Positions 21,000 to 32,899 of a DNA stretch of 64,000 nucleotides are shown one piece after another. Numbering within the stretch: position 1 is the stretch's first letter; every line of letters begins with the position of its first letter. The position numbers and the translations under genes are program-made. The notes below the pieces were generated by a model. The model was given only the letters and a program-made list of their open reading frames with translations, did not search any database and had not been told where the DNA came from. The DNA lies in contig JAUKNK010000147.1 of NCBI GenBank assembly GCA_030765055.1, forward strand, positions 2,820,001 to 2,884,000, written 5' to 3'. The DNA is from Mantis religiosa. Its lineage: Eukaryota > Arthropoda > Insecta > Mantodea > Mantidae.

Positions 21000-22240
21000 C
21001 GTTCTTAGGTGCTACGGACTGCCGATAATGGAGTACACTTTAAGATTGTACTACACGAAAGCAAAGATGCAGATTTCAGAAATATCACGGAGCATCCTAC
21101 CACAGCAGGACACCCATCAATTTTTGTAACCTGTTTAAAGGAAATATGTAATTTTCATGACTATTACATATATACAGACGGTTCGTGTTACCAATTTGAA
21201 GATAATTATTCGGCAATGGAATGTGCTTTTGTTGGTTAGGAAAACCAAACGGAAGTAACTCACTCCATGTTTAAATTGTCACCGGAGAGTTCTGTATTCC
21301 AGTCGGAGCTCTTAGCAATTAAAGAAGCTATAAAATGGTGTACTGTTAATGGGAACAGTGCACGTATTCTTAGTGATTCACAATCAGCTCTACTCACTAT
21401 TAATGATAAATACAATTTAAATTCATTACCACATGAAATCAGAACCTTGCTTCAAAACCATCTAGGACATATTTGCATGGGATGGCTTAAAGGACAGAGT
21501 GGAATTTTAGGTAACGAGAGAGCTTTCTGCTTGGCTAAGAAGGCTGTAGAATCCAATCTTCCTGTGACATACTCTTTATGTCCTATTTCTAATGTAAGGA
21601 GAATAATACGTCAACATATTCTTGAAGAATGGAACCAACAATGGCTAACAACTCCAAATGGAAGTTTAACAAAGCATTATTTGTCCCTAGTGTATATGAC
21701 AGAGGAAAATGTGAACTCTTGCACCAAATTTTGTTTTGACACAATTTTTAAATGGACATGGTAAATTTGGTGAATACGTATCACGCTTTCACTTAACATC
21801 CAACCTCGAGTGCATGTGTGGTGAAGAATTTCAAACTGTGGTTCATCTCCTTTTCTGTTGTCCCATTTTCTGGAGAGAAACACAAGAATTAATATTCAAG
21901 CTAGACTCTCTAGGAACTGAATTTTCTGCTCCGCTCACATTTTTTCTAATGAAGCCACAACAGTATAAGTACTTCATGATGTTTATAAACTCATTGTTTA
22001 AACGTCTGAAATAGTTTAAATTAATATGCCTCAGATTAAACCATCATTTCTTCCTTCTAGTATTCAAAATATTTTTGTTAAAATTGTATATTTTTATGTA
22101 TCAACTCTAACCCTAATATACCACTGTGTAAACCAGGGTTCAATAAATCTGGATATAAAAAGTTCAGAATTACATTCTCTTTTATTAACTTTTATTAGCT
22201 TTGCCTACAAAATATTGCTGTGAATAAGGTGTGAACAATA
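21000..22240 (+). pseudogene. Non-LTR retrotransposon 3' end with RNase H
   Basis: Encodes the C-terminal part of a LINE polyprotein. The RNase H domain starts with YIYTDGSCYQFE (about 21,168), then after a stop at 21,237-21,239 FQSELLAIKEA (about 21,297), ILSDSQSALLTI, and GNERAFCLAKKA (about 21,512). In active RNase H the last block is GNE.AD; here the Asp is lost. Downstream is the Cys/His tail CMCGEEFQTVVHLLFCCPIF (about 21,810), typical of R1/I/Jockey-type elements, in a third frame. At least two frame disruptions are present and the RT and endonuclease domains are missing. It is a 5'-truncated pseudogene. The 3' end is not sharply defined. Confidence 0.85.
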
Positions 22241-22744
22241 TTTGGCTGATTTACTCTGATGTGGTATGTTTTATCAACAAGTTCCATGATAAGATTAAAG
22301 CAGCAGCATCCGACTCTCTAACTAACAATGATGTCGCTAACCAACTAATCCCTCCTTACTGGCTGTAATGGTTTAAATAGAACTGACTTCCAAAATGTCT
22401 GCTATCATACGAGTCAGCGGTTCCTCACAGAGGGTTTAAATTCTAAGGTTAAATATTGTGCAACCCAAGAATGAGTCTTCTTGAAATTTTTCTGTCGAAT
22501 TAACAGGAAGCATAAGCTAGCAGTTCAATACCCATGTTTAGTCTGATCACTGAGTTATCAAACCTGTCTCAACTTGTTAACTACTGCTGAAGCCTGGAGC
22601 TTACCACGAAATGAAATGTGAACCTCCATTAAGTAAAATCTTTCCAAATTTCGTTCAGACCAAATACGCAACAATATATCCCCACCAAAATCTCTACTCT
22701 ACTTTGCTAAATTCGAAGCTTCTTGATCGCCTAACAAAGATTGC
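22241..22744. other. No recognisable gene or repeat
   Basis: Nothing supportable was seen. Confidence 0.4.
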
Positions 22745-23005
22745 TACTCAACATCTTACCTGGCCTTTGGACTTTGGTTTCTCAGTTACCTCATTAATTT
22801 CATAATGTCCCCTTTCTTCTTTGGCCAAACAGCTATACCAAGATTTTATTATTCCTTCCATTATTATTCCATTTCTTCTTGTCTTTCCTAATTCTATTAA
22901 AGCTACTTCCCTAGTTGCTGATCTTGGTAAGCCTATTAGCTCTTTACAAAACCTTCTGTAGTTTCGACCCACCGTTTTATTTACCTCCGTGCTCCCCTCC
23001 CCCAG
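22745..23005 (-). pseudogene. LINE C-terminal fragment
   Basis: The minus-strand frame encodes YRRFCKELIGLPRSATREVA and ALIELGKTRRNG with IIKSWYSCLAKEE. This resembles the thumb/post-RT region of non-LTR elements ('LGLP.s....al.ELG'). It is a fragment only, abutting a mariner relic. Family is not resolved. Confidence 0.5.
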
Positions 23006-23039
23006 ATCTGCACTGCATACAACATTTTGAATTCCACTA

Positions 23040-23325
23040 GTGCCTCGTGCATTCAAAAGTGTCACTAGTGAGCAGCTTACTGCAAAATTTGAGGATGGTG
23101 TGAAAAGTAGCATACCTCATTTGAAAAAGAAAAAATCTTGATTCTTCACAATGTTGCTGCCCATCGTTCAATCTTTGAAATAGGAAAAATGTGTGAATTA
23201 AAGATCGAATTGCTTGAACATCCAGGCTATTCGCCAAATCTAGAACCCAGTGACTACCACCTGTTACAAAACCTCAAAAAATTTCGTGGAGGACGAAGTT
23301 TTCTCAGCAACGAAGAGGTTACTGA
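23040..23325 (+). pseudogene. Mariner transposase C-terminal fragment
   Basis: The frame from about 23,130 reads ILHNVAAHRS (degenerate HDNA.H block with the catalytic Asp lost), IELLEHPGYSPNLEPSDYHL (third Asp kept), then NLKKFRGGRSFLSNEEV. It ends in a GC/GT repeat directly against SINE-D. Neither terminal repeat is present. Confidence 0.75.
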
Positions 23326-23344
23326 TGCGCGCGCGCGTGTGTGT

Positions 23345-23579
23345 AGTGTTTAACGCCCGCTTTTAATACATACGGCACCGCAGGCAGTGACACTGATGAT
23401 ACATGAGATGAAGATGGAGCACCAGTTGAATGAGATGGCGGGGAACACGGAGATCCCGGAGAAAAACCGCCCCAGCGCCGTGTTTTCCACCAAAAACCTC
23501 ACTTTGCGGTCGCATGGGATCGAATCCGGGCCGCCTTTGTGAGAGCCCAGCGGTCTAATCACTGAGCCACGACACGGCA
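23345..23579 (-). repeat. tRNA-derived SINE, family D
   Basis: Best copy of the family. The minus strand starts GCCGTGTCGTGGCTCAGTGA (A-box-like), has B-box-like GGATTCGATCCC, and continues through GCAAAGTGAGGTTTTTGGTG and CGCCATCTCATTCAACTGG to GGGCGTTAAACACT. A GC/GT-rich run lies at its 3' side. Confidence 0.75.
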
Positions 23580-24800
23580 ACTCATTGATACGGTAAACAG
23601 CTATTCTGAGATCCATGATAGATCACACTACAGCGATCGTTTAATTAAATTAGAGCAGCGAAATCAGAAATGTATTAAGGCTTTCTGTTAGTTAGGTTGA
23701 GATATAAAGGAAATCAAATTATTTTTTTTAACTGTGAAGGCCGGGACTTATCCGCCGAAGCTCGTAAATATGCATTTACGTGAATCGCGCCCAAACTGAC
23801 AGGTTGCGACCTTGTGAAACCAACACTCAAAGGTTTGATGACTTTGACAGGCAGTAATGTTCCGATAAACGCTGCGGTTGTCGGAAATAGGATGCGTTTA
23901 TTTTATTTTGTTTTGTTTGTTTCTCTTTGCCACACAAAGAGAACGAAATTCAAATCAATCATATTTCAAAACGTTTGACTATTGCTTTGGCTTATTATGC
24001 TCTTCTGTATGTTTAATTATTTTATTTGTTTGATCTAAGCGTCTTAAAAATAAAAAGTAAAGGAAATATGGCTAAATGTGCCGCCCAGGTTGTTAATTTA
24101 ACATATTTATTATACAACTTCTACTCGCTATATAGTAATTTCCCTTATAATTATAAGTTATTTACTTCTCTTTTTAATAACCAGTTCCATTTCATTTTAA
24201 CTTTATATAAAACTCTTCAGCTATCATACAGTCTTTACTTAAAATTAATTAATTGAATCTCCATATCTACTTTGACTCATTTACCATTTATACATTATTC
24301 TCTCCTTATTAATTTCCTTCACACTCGAATATTATGTGACCTATTCGAAGCGATCAGAATCAAAGTTTTAAAAAGTAATTTTAAATACCAAAATAGCAAT
24401 ACAAATGAAAGAACTTTATGTGATGGGTCCATTTGGAGGTACAAAGAACTGTGTTTAAGTATTTCTCGCGGTTTGATATATGCATACTCCTCCACAGGAG
24501 ATAAAGTCTCCGAGGGATGAGACGCAGGGGGGGTTGGAGAAGGTTCCCACAGGCCACCTGGACAGGTTTATGTCACCCCCTGTCAGTACAGTCACAGACC
24601 ATTCAAAAGCATTCTGACGGTTTCTAATTTTGCGAATGAATTTTTCGGTTTTAGTGTACAGAGTGAATATGTCGCATGTTCTTTTAACGGTGTGCTCCTT
24701 GTGTAGTATGCGTTCTCTGCCACACACATTTTCTGTCCTTGTCCTACTGTGTAACACACCACATTCCTTACATGGATCTTTTTTGCGTTTTTTTCTTTTT
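23580..24800. other. Unassigned AT-rich region
   Basis: A 127-codon minus-strand frame (24,455-24,838) starts inside the neighbouring SINE-B and contains a CKECG motif and basic stretches, but matches nothing I know. No gene is called. Confidence 0.4.
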
Positions 24801-25961
24801 TGTAATTTTACGTCCTCCAACGTTGTCATATCGGACAATGAATGGAGTGGGTGAAATGATGCTCAAATGAGCCCAGGGTCCATAGAGCTTAGAGATACCC
24901 GACATTCGTCCTTCAGAATAAGGGAAAACCCCGAAAACCCTTCTTCACTTCATGGCATAGGCAATCAAGTGCCTGTTCCGCCTTCGAAGTCCTCCAGTCA
25001 TCGTTTCCTGGGTCTCACCACCGATCTCCTACCTTTAGCATGACTCTGTAATATTTGTTCTGTAAGTCTATTATCTGGCATTCTTTCAACATGTTCCTTC
25101 CATTTTTGTACGAGATCTTTTAACCTATCATTCATACTAAAAATATCCAGCTCTTCCCTTATATTTTTATTTCTTAATAAGTCCCTCTTCGTGCATCCTT
25201 TCACACTTATCAAGGATTTCATTTCTGAAGCCTGTATTTTACTCTGTTGCGTTTTAGTTAACGTCCAAGTTTCACTTCCGTATGTCAGTATAGGTACAGC
25301 CATAACTTTGTAGAACTATAATTTTGTTTCTTTAGGTACTTTGTTTCTACATGATCTATTTATCGTTCCACACACTTTTTGAAATTTGCATATTTTATTA
25401 TAGACATCATATTGCTTGTCGTTACTAACATCAGTTCCCAAGTAGTTAAAATGGCTTACGTGTTCAACGCAACGATTATTTATAACTATTTTTGTTCTAA
25501 TGTGCTCTTTCCCAATGAATGCCATTACCTTTGATTTTATAAAAGAAATGTTCATATTATATTGCTTACAAAGTTCAATAAGTTTAAAAATAGATTTTTG
25601 CAGGGCAGACTCGTTATTTTGTATAATAACTAAGTCGTCAGCAAACAATAAAATATTTAAAATGTTTTTATTTGAAATTTTAAAACCTACATTCACTAGC
25701 TGCTTCCATTTGCACACTAGGTCGTTAATATAAATACTAAAAAGTGTAGGTGATAAAGTACACCCTTGTCTGACACCCTGATTAGTAAGAATTTTGTTAG
25801 AAATTTTACCATTTTTCCTCAAATTTATTTTTGTTTGGAAGTAGAAGAATTGTATCATTTTTACTAAAAAAACCTTATACAGGTAACTCACCCTGACCGA
25901 GATTCGAACTTGGGGCCTCTTGAACGTGAGGAAGACACACTACCATCTATACTACCGAGGC
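24801..25961 (-). repeat. SINE-B copy split by a LINE
   Basis: The 3' body of SINE-B occupies about 24,801-24,942 and its tRNA-like head 25,866-25,961 (GCCTCGGTAGTATAGATGGT on the minus strand). The two parts join at the GGGAAAACCCCGAAAA region that is continuous in other copies. The break holds the LINE described next. A short AAAACC(C)TT sequence at both junctions may be the target duplication. Confidence 0.8.
24943..25866 (-). pseudogene. 5'-truncated LINE inserted in SINE-B
   Basis: Encodes the C-terminal half of a non-LTR reverse transcriptase. Going down the minus strand: TNQGVRQGCTLSPTLFSIYI (RT motif ahead of the catalytic site), LLFADDLVIIQNNESAL with the intact ADD catalytic motif, NYLGTDVSNDKQYD, then after a frameshift near 25,310 ILTYGSETWTLTK and KGRRSVVRPRKR. 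No RNase H or endonuclease remains. It resembles the LINE at 13.95 kb in the GSE(A/T)WTL and R(P)RKRW blocks, so the two may be one family. The copy is dead because of truncation and frameshift. Confidence 0.85.
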
Positions 25962-26845
25962 GTTGCTGGACTATAGCATGTGCGACAGGATATTTGATTA
26001 TTAGGATTTAACTTTTAATTTAAATTGGATGAAAATTTCTTAAGTCACTTAACAGCTTCTGATTCTTAATGTTAGAGGTATTTCATTATACAATATTATG
26101 GTATGTAACCATGGACAAACTATTACTTTAATATCACCAATTTATCTCTACTATAGACTATTGCAGTATGTACTTCATGGATTGACATACAAATTTGTCA
26201 TCAAAACATTGCTCTATCTCTACTACAGCATCCTCTACATCACTTCCATATGTCATTGTGTCATAAAATGTGGTGCCCCCTGGCAGAGTGACATGTTCCA
26301 GCAGTGAACGAACATCTTAATATTTTGTCTTCCTAATCTTCCGAAGCCTATCTGGTTGGTTTTCGCACTATCACATGCCTTGTGTAAGTCTTGCAACCTC
26401 ATTACTCTCCTCAAAAGAGACTGGGGACAATAAAGTGAAAAATCGTTGTGTGACGAACTTCTGGTACACATCCTCTTTGGAAATACATATCTCAGATTAA
26501 AGTGAATTCAGAAATACTTCTTAGAAGGACATGGTCGAGGGCATCTTTGAAGTGAAAAAGCTCAACATCTGGAGTACAATCATGTTCCACGTTATCGGTC
26601 AGTGGACGTTTGACATGGAGAACATCAATGGGCTTCTTCTGTAGTGAATCCTTGCTCAGTTTCACCTATGTGCAAGGGACTAAGACTTTATGCATTGATC
26701 GTTTCGCCTACTCAGTAGTACCAAAAATTCTGTCAATAGGCATGAAAGAGTTTCCTGGTATTGGGAAGTACAGATGAATTTCTGAAAGCACACTTGAGGA
26801 ATGTCTAAAAATGTCTAATGTCTAAATGTCTATTCTAAAACGTAT
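25962..26845. other. Unassigned sequence
   Basis: No motif is convincing. A minus-strand frame at 26,253-26,471 includes LHKACDSAK, faintly like an RT KAFD motif, but too weak to call. Confidence 0.4.
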
Positions 26846-27367
26846 TGTCGCGGCGCTGCGCATAAACGTTTCGCCACAAATAGATAATAGATGGCGGATA
26901 ATGTTTCAAAAGCTTGCATGAGCAGTTAACGATAACGCGGCGAGTGATCACAAAGCCGGCAAACAATGTTATCTCAGATAAAGGACTCGCCGGGAAAGGT
27001 AGGATTTCCTGTCTGGAAATTTCTAGAGATGTATCGATTGACGGAGAGTGGTTGTTTTTCTTGTTTGTTCGAGAATGTTCTCGAGTTATGAATGGACATA
27101 TAAAAAGGATTGCGACACGCCAGCAGGACAGTTGTGAAAGTTTTTATAAACAAGAGTGAGTAAGCAGTAGTTGTATAAAAAGAGTGTTGTTGTAACGAGA
27201 GCTAATGTAATCAGCTGTCACAGTTTGTTATTTTCATCGACCTTGGTAGACTGATGGTGTATGTAACGTAATGCTGCTGAAATCTTTAAGAATATTTCTA
27301 CGAAAATAAAGGAGATTTTTAATTTTTGCAACTCGGCCATTTAATTCTACGAAACCACAGAGTCACA
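26846..27367 (-). mobile_element. Solo LTR with GTAT target duplication
   Basis: On the minus strand this 522-bp sequence starts TGTGACTCTGTGGTTTCGTA and ends GCGCCGCGACA. It is flanked by a perfect 4-bp duplication GTAT (26,842-26,845 and 27,368-27,371). Internal blocks ATTAAAAATCTCCTTTATTT and CTACCAAGGTCGATGA-like sequence match the LTR at 58.6 kb. No internal coding region adjoins it. Confidence 0.85.
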
Positions 27368-27371
27368 GTAT

Positions 27372-28035
27372 CAACAGCTGATATCAAAGAGCTTTGGTGG
27401 CACAGTGTAGTTGCACCAGCAAACGGCTAATGCGGCAGCTACTTAACACTAACTTTAAGGGCTGACTTAACAACTTTTATTTCTGAAAGTGATGCCTATA
27501 TAACATGCCCGGGTCATAATATGTTCGACCTAACATCCTCTGACCCGCAAATCTTTTAGTGCTATTACGGAACTGGTATTCAGAGTGCTTATCGTATGTT
27601 CAACAGGATTTCTCAAAAACATTGACTTAACAACTTCTGAATCTGAGAGCTTCATATCTCATTTTCTTTCACATATTGGTCACTAATTTTTTTGAAAACC
27701 TTTTCTTACCCCTTGGCCTCCTTATACACGCTTTCGCACATTCTATACCCTCTCTCTGTTATGTATTGAGTTGACTTTTTTCCAACTTCATCAGTAAACA
27801 GCATTTGGATTTCTCTTGTGCACAAGATGAACAATACGTATGGATATGTTGGTCTTATCAATTAAATGGATCTACAAAGATAAGTGCTGACATTTTTCAT
27901 TTTGAGAGGTAAGGTTTTACAGAGTAAGCAAAAAAGCCCAGTGGACCCCACTCGAACTTCAGAATCGTAACCGTGATATACATTTTAGATATTCTGATAG
28001 CCCTAAATAAATAGTTATCCTTTTGGATATGTAGA
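27372..28035. other. No recognisable gene or repeat
   Basis: Nothing supportable was seen. Confidence 0.4.
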
Positions 28036-28235
28036 GTGAAACTGAAAAATTCAATGCCATAACCGAAATTTGAACCACGAATTATCCGGTCTCCGTCCGG
28101 CTGCTCTTAACCATTAAGCTACCGTGGCTGACGTACCACAATGACACTAAATTATCTAGCTGACTCGTATTTTCATCTTACTCTACCTTTCCATACTTCG
28201 TCCTACACATAGTAGTGTGAAAGAACCATTAATTT
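28036..28235 (-). repeat. tRNA-derived SINE, family A
   Basis: The minus-strand core shows CCACGGTAGCTTAATGGTTA (A-box-like) and GGTTCAAATTTCGG (B-box-like, mutated), followed by GGCATTGAATTTTTCAG. The side away from the B box carries CTCCACTGGTCA-type sequence as in other copies. Confidence 0.7.
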
Positions 28236-28261
28236 CACAAAAAACCTTTTGTTTGAAACTA

Positions 28262-29225
28262 CTACTGCATAGTTCTTACAGCCCCTTTTGGGCCCTCAAC
28301 CTCCCACAGTTTGTGCCTCCATTCAACCCTATCTTCTGATTTCGTCTCCACATTCGGACTCCCAAAATCTCTAAGACACCTCTTCTTATTGTATCTTCCC
28401 AACGGTTTTTTGGTCAGCCTTTAAGACTTTTATTGTAAAATTTTCCTTCTAACATTACTTTGGGGGCTCCGTTTCTCTTCCATTCTTTGAACATGTCCCG
28501 CCAATTTTAATCTTCTAATCTTAATTTCTTCTGCTATGTTAATATCTTTGTATATCTCATATAATTCTTTATTGTACCTGTTTCGCCATACTCCATTAGC
28601 TTTACCCATCGAAGTACCTTCCTTTCGAATATTAATAGTTTCTCCACCTTGGCTTGAGTCAATGTCCAAGCCTCGCTGCCATATATTAACACTGGTTTAA
28701 TCAATGTTTTATATAATCTTATTTTTGTTTTAGGGGATATTATATTATTCCTAAATATTTTCTGTAATGAGGCATATGCCTTCTTTGCTGCTGTTATCCG
28801 AGCCTTTATTTCCTGGTTTTCATCATTTTTATTATTTATAATTGCTCCTAGATACTTGAAGCTATTAACAAATTCCAGATGATTTTCTCTAGTGCTGGTA
28901 TTTCTGTTTTTGTTCTTACTACTTCTCTTTTGTATCATAGCTTTTCTTTTCTCTTTATTTATCAGAAGTCCTACTTGCTTTGCATTTTCCTCCAGCTTTG
29001 TGTATATTCCTGAGACTGCCTTGTAGGTTTCCCTTACTATACTTATATCATCTGCATATGCTAATAGCTGTACAGATCTATAATATATTGTGGATTTTAT
29101 ATCCACTGGTAGTTTCCTAATAATATCTTCCAGTGTTAAGTTAAACAAGGTGGGTGCCAGCCCATCCCCTTGTTTTAGTCCATTTTATACATTAAAACTA
29201 TCTGTTATGTGGGTCCCAATTTTAA
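28262..29225 (-). pseudogene. 5'-truncated LINE (RTE-like RT)
   Basis: The minus-strand frame from about 29,190 encodes NGLKQGDGLAPTLFNL and LLAYADDISIVRETY with the intact ADD catalytic motif, then FKYLGAIINNKNDENQEIKA, LIKPVLIYGSEAWTLTQAKV and, in another frame (28,430-28,669), IRRLKLAGHVQRMEEKR. GLKQGD.LAP.LFNL is a pattern I associate with RTE-type RTs. The endonuclease and N-terminal RT are missing. A non-coding 3' part (GCCCAAAAGGGGCTGTAAGA on the minus strand) ends near 28,262. There is one frameshift near 28,560. Confidence 0.85.
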
Positions 29226-29509
29226 TTTGGGCTACAGTGTTATCCATTGTGGCTTTCTTTTGTTGAAACATTTTTTCTAAAATAAAATATTTACAGTTCC
29301 TAAGATATAGAGATATTTAACACAATGAACTAAAAAGGAAACGTTGAAATATATACATTCAAGAACCCATTTGTAACAACTGTTTTTTTAAAGTCTGCTG
29401 TTTTACTTTTAATTTACTATTTTACTATCAAACTAAGAACATTTTCGTTATTAAGTCTTCCACACGTTCTCTTGTTCTTCAGGTTCCTGTTGAATTATAT
29501 ACAGTGAGA

Positions 29510-29952
29510 TTCACGTTGTCGAAAGCCATTGTTGCGACTGACGCGGCCGGCGCACGCAAAGGGACAGACAGTGCTGAGCGGAGATAAAAGCTTGCCGAAA
29601 CAGAAAGAAAAAGACAGATAGATGTCTGGGAGGTTCGTCTTTCTTCTGGTGCCGTCTTGATTGTTACAGAACATTCCAAGAATTTCTGGAACAATGAGTG
29701 GAGGTTTAAAAGGAAGCCGTGTTTAGTCGTCAGTGACCATCGTCATTGGATTCGATAATAGTGCGCGTGCAGCTGTGATTTGAAAGTCAACTCTTGTTTA
29801 TTTACGTGTGCAGAAGCCACGAGAGATTGTGTTGTCTTAAGTTACGTCATTTGGCTGCTTAGTGCTGTACACACTGTTTTTCTAAGGAAATAAAGAGTAT
29901 TTTTTAATTTCTGCAACCTGAACCTTTAATTCTACGAAACCACAAAGTCACA
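29510..29952 (-). mobile_element. LTR of the TGTGAC family
   Basis: Minus-strand start TGTGACTTTGTGGTTTCGTA is identical or nearly so to the family consensus. TTCTGCAAAAATTAAAAA-like and TTTCTCGTGGCTTCTGCACA sequence follow. The distal end near 29,510 (TTGTCGAAAGCC) is approximate, and I found no matching target duplication, so this copy may be truncated or recombined. Confidence 0.6.
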
Positions 29953-30001
29953 ATATAAACCTGAACCATTTCAATAAACCATAGCTTTTTAACCAACAAT
30001 A

Positions 30002-30607
30002 GGACATACTTGTAGCTTTGGGAGAATATAATGCACAATTGGGAGAATATATTAGCTATTTACTTATCAGAGAAAATTTTGGAATTGTCCTCCACCAGCA
30101 TCTATATGTCGTTGGTCCCATTTTCTTTGATGCGACTGTGGACACTGAAGTTTATATGGGTATCTTCAAGACATTTGTGGAGCAGCTGGATGATATCGAA
30201 TTGAGGGAAGGTTATTTCCAGCAAGATGGAGCAACGTTCCATACATCTAATGACACAATGGAACTTGTAACCAGTTTCATTGATAATCGAATAATCTCAA
30301 AAAGGCCTGTGGCCCCCAGATCCCCTTACCTAACCTCACCGGATGTTTTCTTGTGGGATTATCTAAAAATAGATTGTACAAAAATAGGTCATAGACAATT
30401 ATTGAAGTTCTCAAGGAATCCATTTGGAACTAGGTAAGTAACATTGGCGAAGATACTCTCCGTAAAACTTTAAAGAATATGGTGAGACGAGTGCAAACAT
30501 GTATAGATGCTGTTGAACGCCACTTCAAATACTTTCTATCATATGTAAATAATGTAATGTAATCTACCAGTTCTGTATTATATTCTCCCAAAGTTGCAAG
30601 TGTGTCC
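30002..30607 (+). mobile_element. 606-bp IS630/Tc1-type element
   Basis: Inverted ends of about 33 bp read GGACATACTTGTAGCTTTGG and, inverted on the right, GGACACACTTGCAACTTTGG, then GAGAATATAAT. TA flanks both ends (30,000-30,001 and 30,608-30,609). The plus frame 30,018-30,437 encodes the catalytic C-terminal half of a DDE transposase, and coding remnants continue to about 30,560. Only the N-terminal half is missing, so this is an internally deleted, non-autonomous element. Confidence 0.85.
30018..30437 (+). pseudogene. IS630-like transposase, C-terminal half
   Basis: A 139-codon frame. VVGPIFFDATVDTEVYMGIF, then GYFQQDGATFHTSNDTMELV carrying the second catalytic Asp (QQDGA), then RSPYLTSPDVFLWDYLK where the third acidic residue is expected in PD.FLW. 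This is a common insect IS630/Tc1-superfamily pattern ('FQQDGA..HT...RSPDLTP.DFFLWGYLK'). The canonical RSPDLT is RSPYLT. The frame breaks at 30,435, and the first catalytic Asp region and the helix-turn-helix are absent. Confidence 0.8.
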
Positions 30608-30609
30608 TA

Positions 30610-31968
30610 TTGAAAGGGTTCAGACTTATATGGATCGCACTACAATTTTGAATGTCTTATATTTCTGTTTAATTAAATATAAAACACAAATCTTTTACCT
30701 CTATAACCATATCGAACCGACATGTCTTATTACATTTTAACTCCGATTTTCTAAGTTAGTAATATGCTACACAAATGCAGATAAGTTTGTTTTACGCCAC
30801 AATTCTCATGATCTGCTGAATTTTATTAACAATTAATACTCACCATAGATTATTCTACCGGTCACATTGTGTTAATGTTATTTTTGAGCATCACCTAAGT
30901 GTTTCTTTTTCTGTTTGATTTTGTTCGTTAATGAAAATTTCAATACGCTATACATTGTAAGTTTTCATCTCCGAAAGTGTTTTTCAATAAAGTTTATTAA
31001 TCTCTTGAAGGCTTTCGGAATATCTAAGATTCACTTCATGGCTGCATCTAAAATTTTGAAGACGATTCCCGTCACATCCTTTGGGCGCAAAGAGGTGCTG
31101 CCATTAAGCTCTCTCGAAGGTCCCCTAACTTCCAGACAATAAAAAGAAGTCAGCGCTTAACTTTATGGTCCTATTTCAAGTTTATGGTCCGTATCTTTTT
31201 GTTCAGTCTCTATATAAAGAAATGTGTAATAAAGGCTTATCTATATTAACAGGACATAGAAGATTAAACTTCTGAAATTAAGGTGAACAGGGAAAGTCGT
31301 GCGAGTATCAAACCATTAGATTATTTTGGGATATGTTGTTCACAAAAGCAAGGCCAGATACACATCAAATAAACATTCCTGACGTTATGGGTTTTAAGGA
31401 ATCCCGAAATTCACTATGTCACTTTTGAGATGAATGAAGGTTATATGAACATTTTCTGCCAGAAAACAATTCGTAGGTTTAGTCTCTAAAGGTGAGAAAG
31501 TATATCATTGATCCCAAAAGCGGCATATAGAATATCGGGATGCCTATGTTATATATATATTCACGGTGTTCATCTTTATTTGTGGTTTTACTGCGCAAAA
31601 TTTGACGTCATCATTAGCATCACTGATGGAGCAAGTTTATATACGATTCCCCTAGGGGCCTGCGATCGTACTTGATCTGCTGACAGCAGCTTTGAGGTCT
31701 CCCTCTACCGGCATGTAAATATACTATTTGAGAGGCGGGTCCTACCCGCGTGATGTAAATATGCCTAATTTCGCCTGGTGTGTAGATACGATAACTGTTG
31801 TAGTTTGTTTTAATGAATGTAAACACTAAATGACGGATAAATACAAACAATATCTTGCAATTTGGTGTTTATCTTTGAAGATATAACTTAATATACTTTA
31901 ATAAAGGAATATCAAATTAATTACAGTATTAGTTTCAAAACACTTAAGCAAAGAGAAAGATGTTCCTT
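30610..31968. other. No recognisable gene
   Basis: No coding motif is visible. At 31,553-31,800 there is a less AT-rich stretch with several short inverted segments, possibly part of an unrecognised LTR or MITE. No boundaries were found. Confidence 0.4.
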
Positions 31969-32223
31969 TTTTATGTCCTTTCAACAGGGCACGTCATATC
32001 GGACGATGAAGGAAGAAATGAACGAGTGAATGAATGAAGCGGATGATGTAATACTCAAATGAGTAAAGGGTCCCTAAAGCTCAGAGTTACCCGACATTCT
32101 TCTTCGTAGGATAAGGGAAAACCCTGGAAAAAACTTTATCCAGGTAACTCATCCTTAGCAAGATTTGAACTCGCGACCTCTTGAGTGTTGGGTACATTCG
32201 CTACCTCACACCATGGAGGCGGG
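31969..32223 (-). repeat. tRNA-derived SINE, family B
   Basis: Minus-strand copy with CGAGTTCAAATCTTGCTAAG (B-box-like), GTTACCTGGATAAAG and CATTCATCGTCCGATATGAC-like body. The tRNA-like head (GCCTCCATGGTGTGAGGTAG) is diverged and an extra GAATGAATGAA run is present in the body. Confidence 0.75.
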
Positions 32224-32899
32224 CAAGAAACAGATTATTTATATTATGTATTTATAATATTTACTTATTATGTTTATTACTTCTAAATTGGGACCGTCAC
32301 TTTATAAGGTCAAGTATTTCTCATTTTGCGAGTATCTTGTACAATTTTTACTCACCTATTAGTTTTAAAAGACATAAGGATACCTACATTAACAGACATT
32401 TTAATTAAGCGTGAGGGTGACAAAAATGTCGTATATTGATAAAACATAAGACGTTTATGTTGCAAAGAAAAGTATGTCAATTTGACCTTACCTGGACACT
32501 TTTGACTATATTACGCTCCGAGGGACTTGTCTGAATGCTGGATAGCGTTGTATAAACTCCTCTATGCAGCGGTTTAATTTATTAGTTATTAGCGTAACCA
32601 CACTCAGAACATTATAGTTAGTTACTGTTCCGCAAACATTACCGCTTCACCGTCGACGGTGCTATGATTTGAGATAGACTCACCAGTCAACGATGATGTC
32701 ATGCTTTCTCAATCGGAAGGCGGGAGATAACGAATAAAAACGAACACCGTATATATTTCAGTGATTTCGTTTATCTATTATCTGTTCACTTCAAGCTAGG
32801 CCTTATTAAACTGTTTGAAAATCAATCAATCTGGACAAGGGTTTTTGTACCTTTCAGAAAAGTTCACTTGACTTTCTTTAGCAAAAAATAAAGGAATGG
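32224..32899. other. No recognisable gene or repeat
   Basis: Nothing supportable was seen. Confidence 0.4.

Noticed and set aside
24455..24838. 127-codon minus-strand frame with CKECG motif
   Set aside because: Starts inside a SINE-B, has no recognised domain and no support as a gene.
26253..26471. Faint RT-like KACD motif
   Set aside because: One short motif without neighbouring RT blocks; chance is likely.
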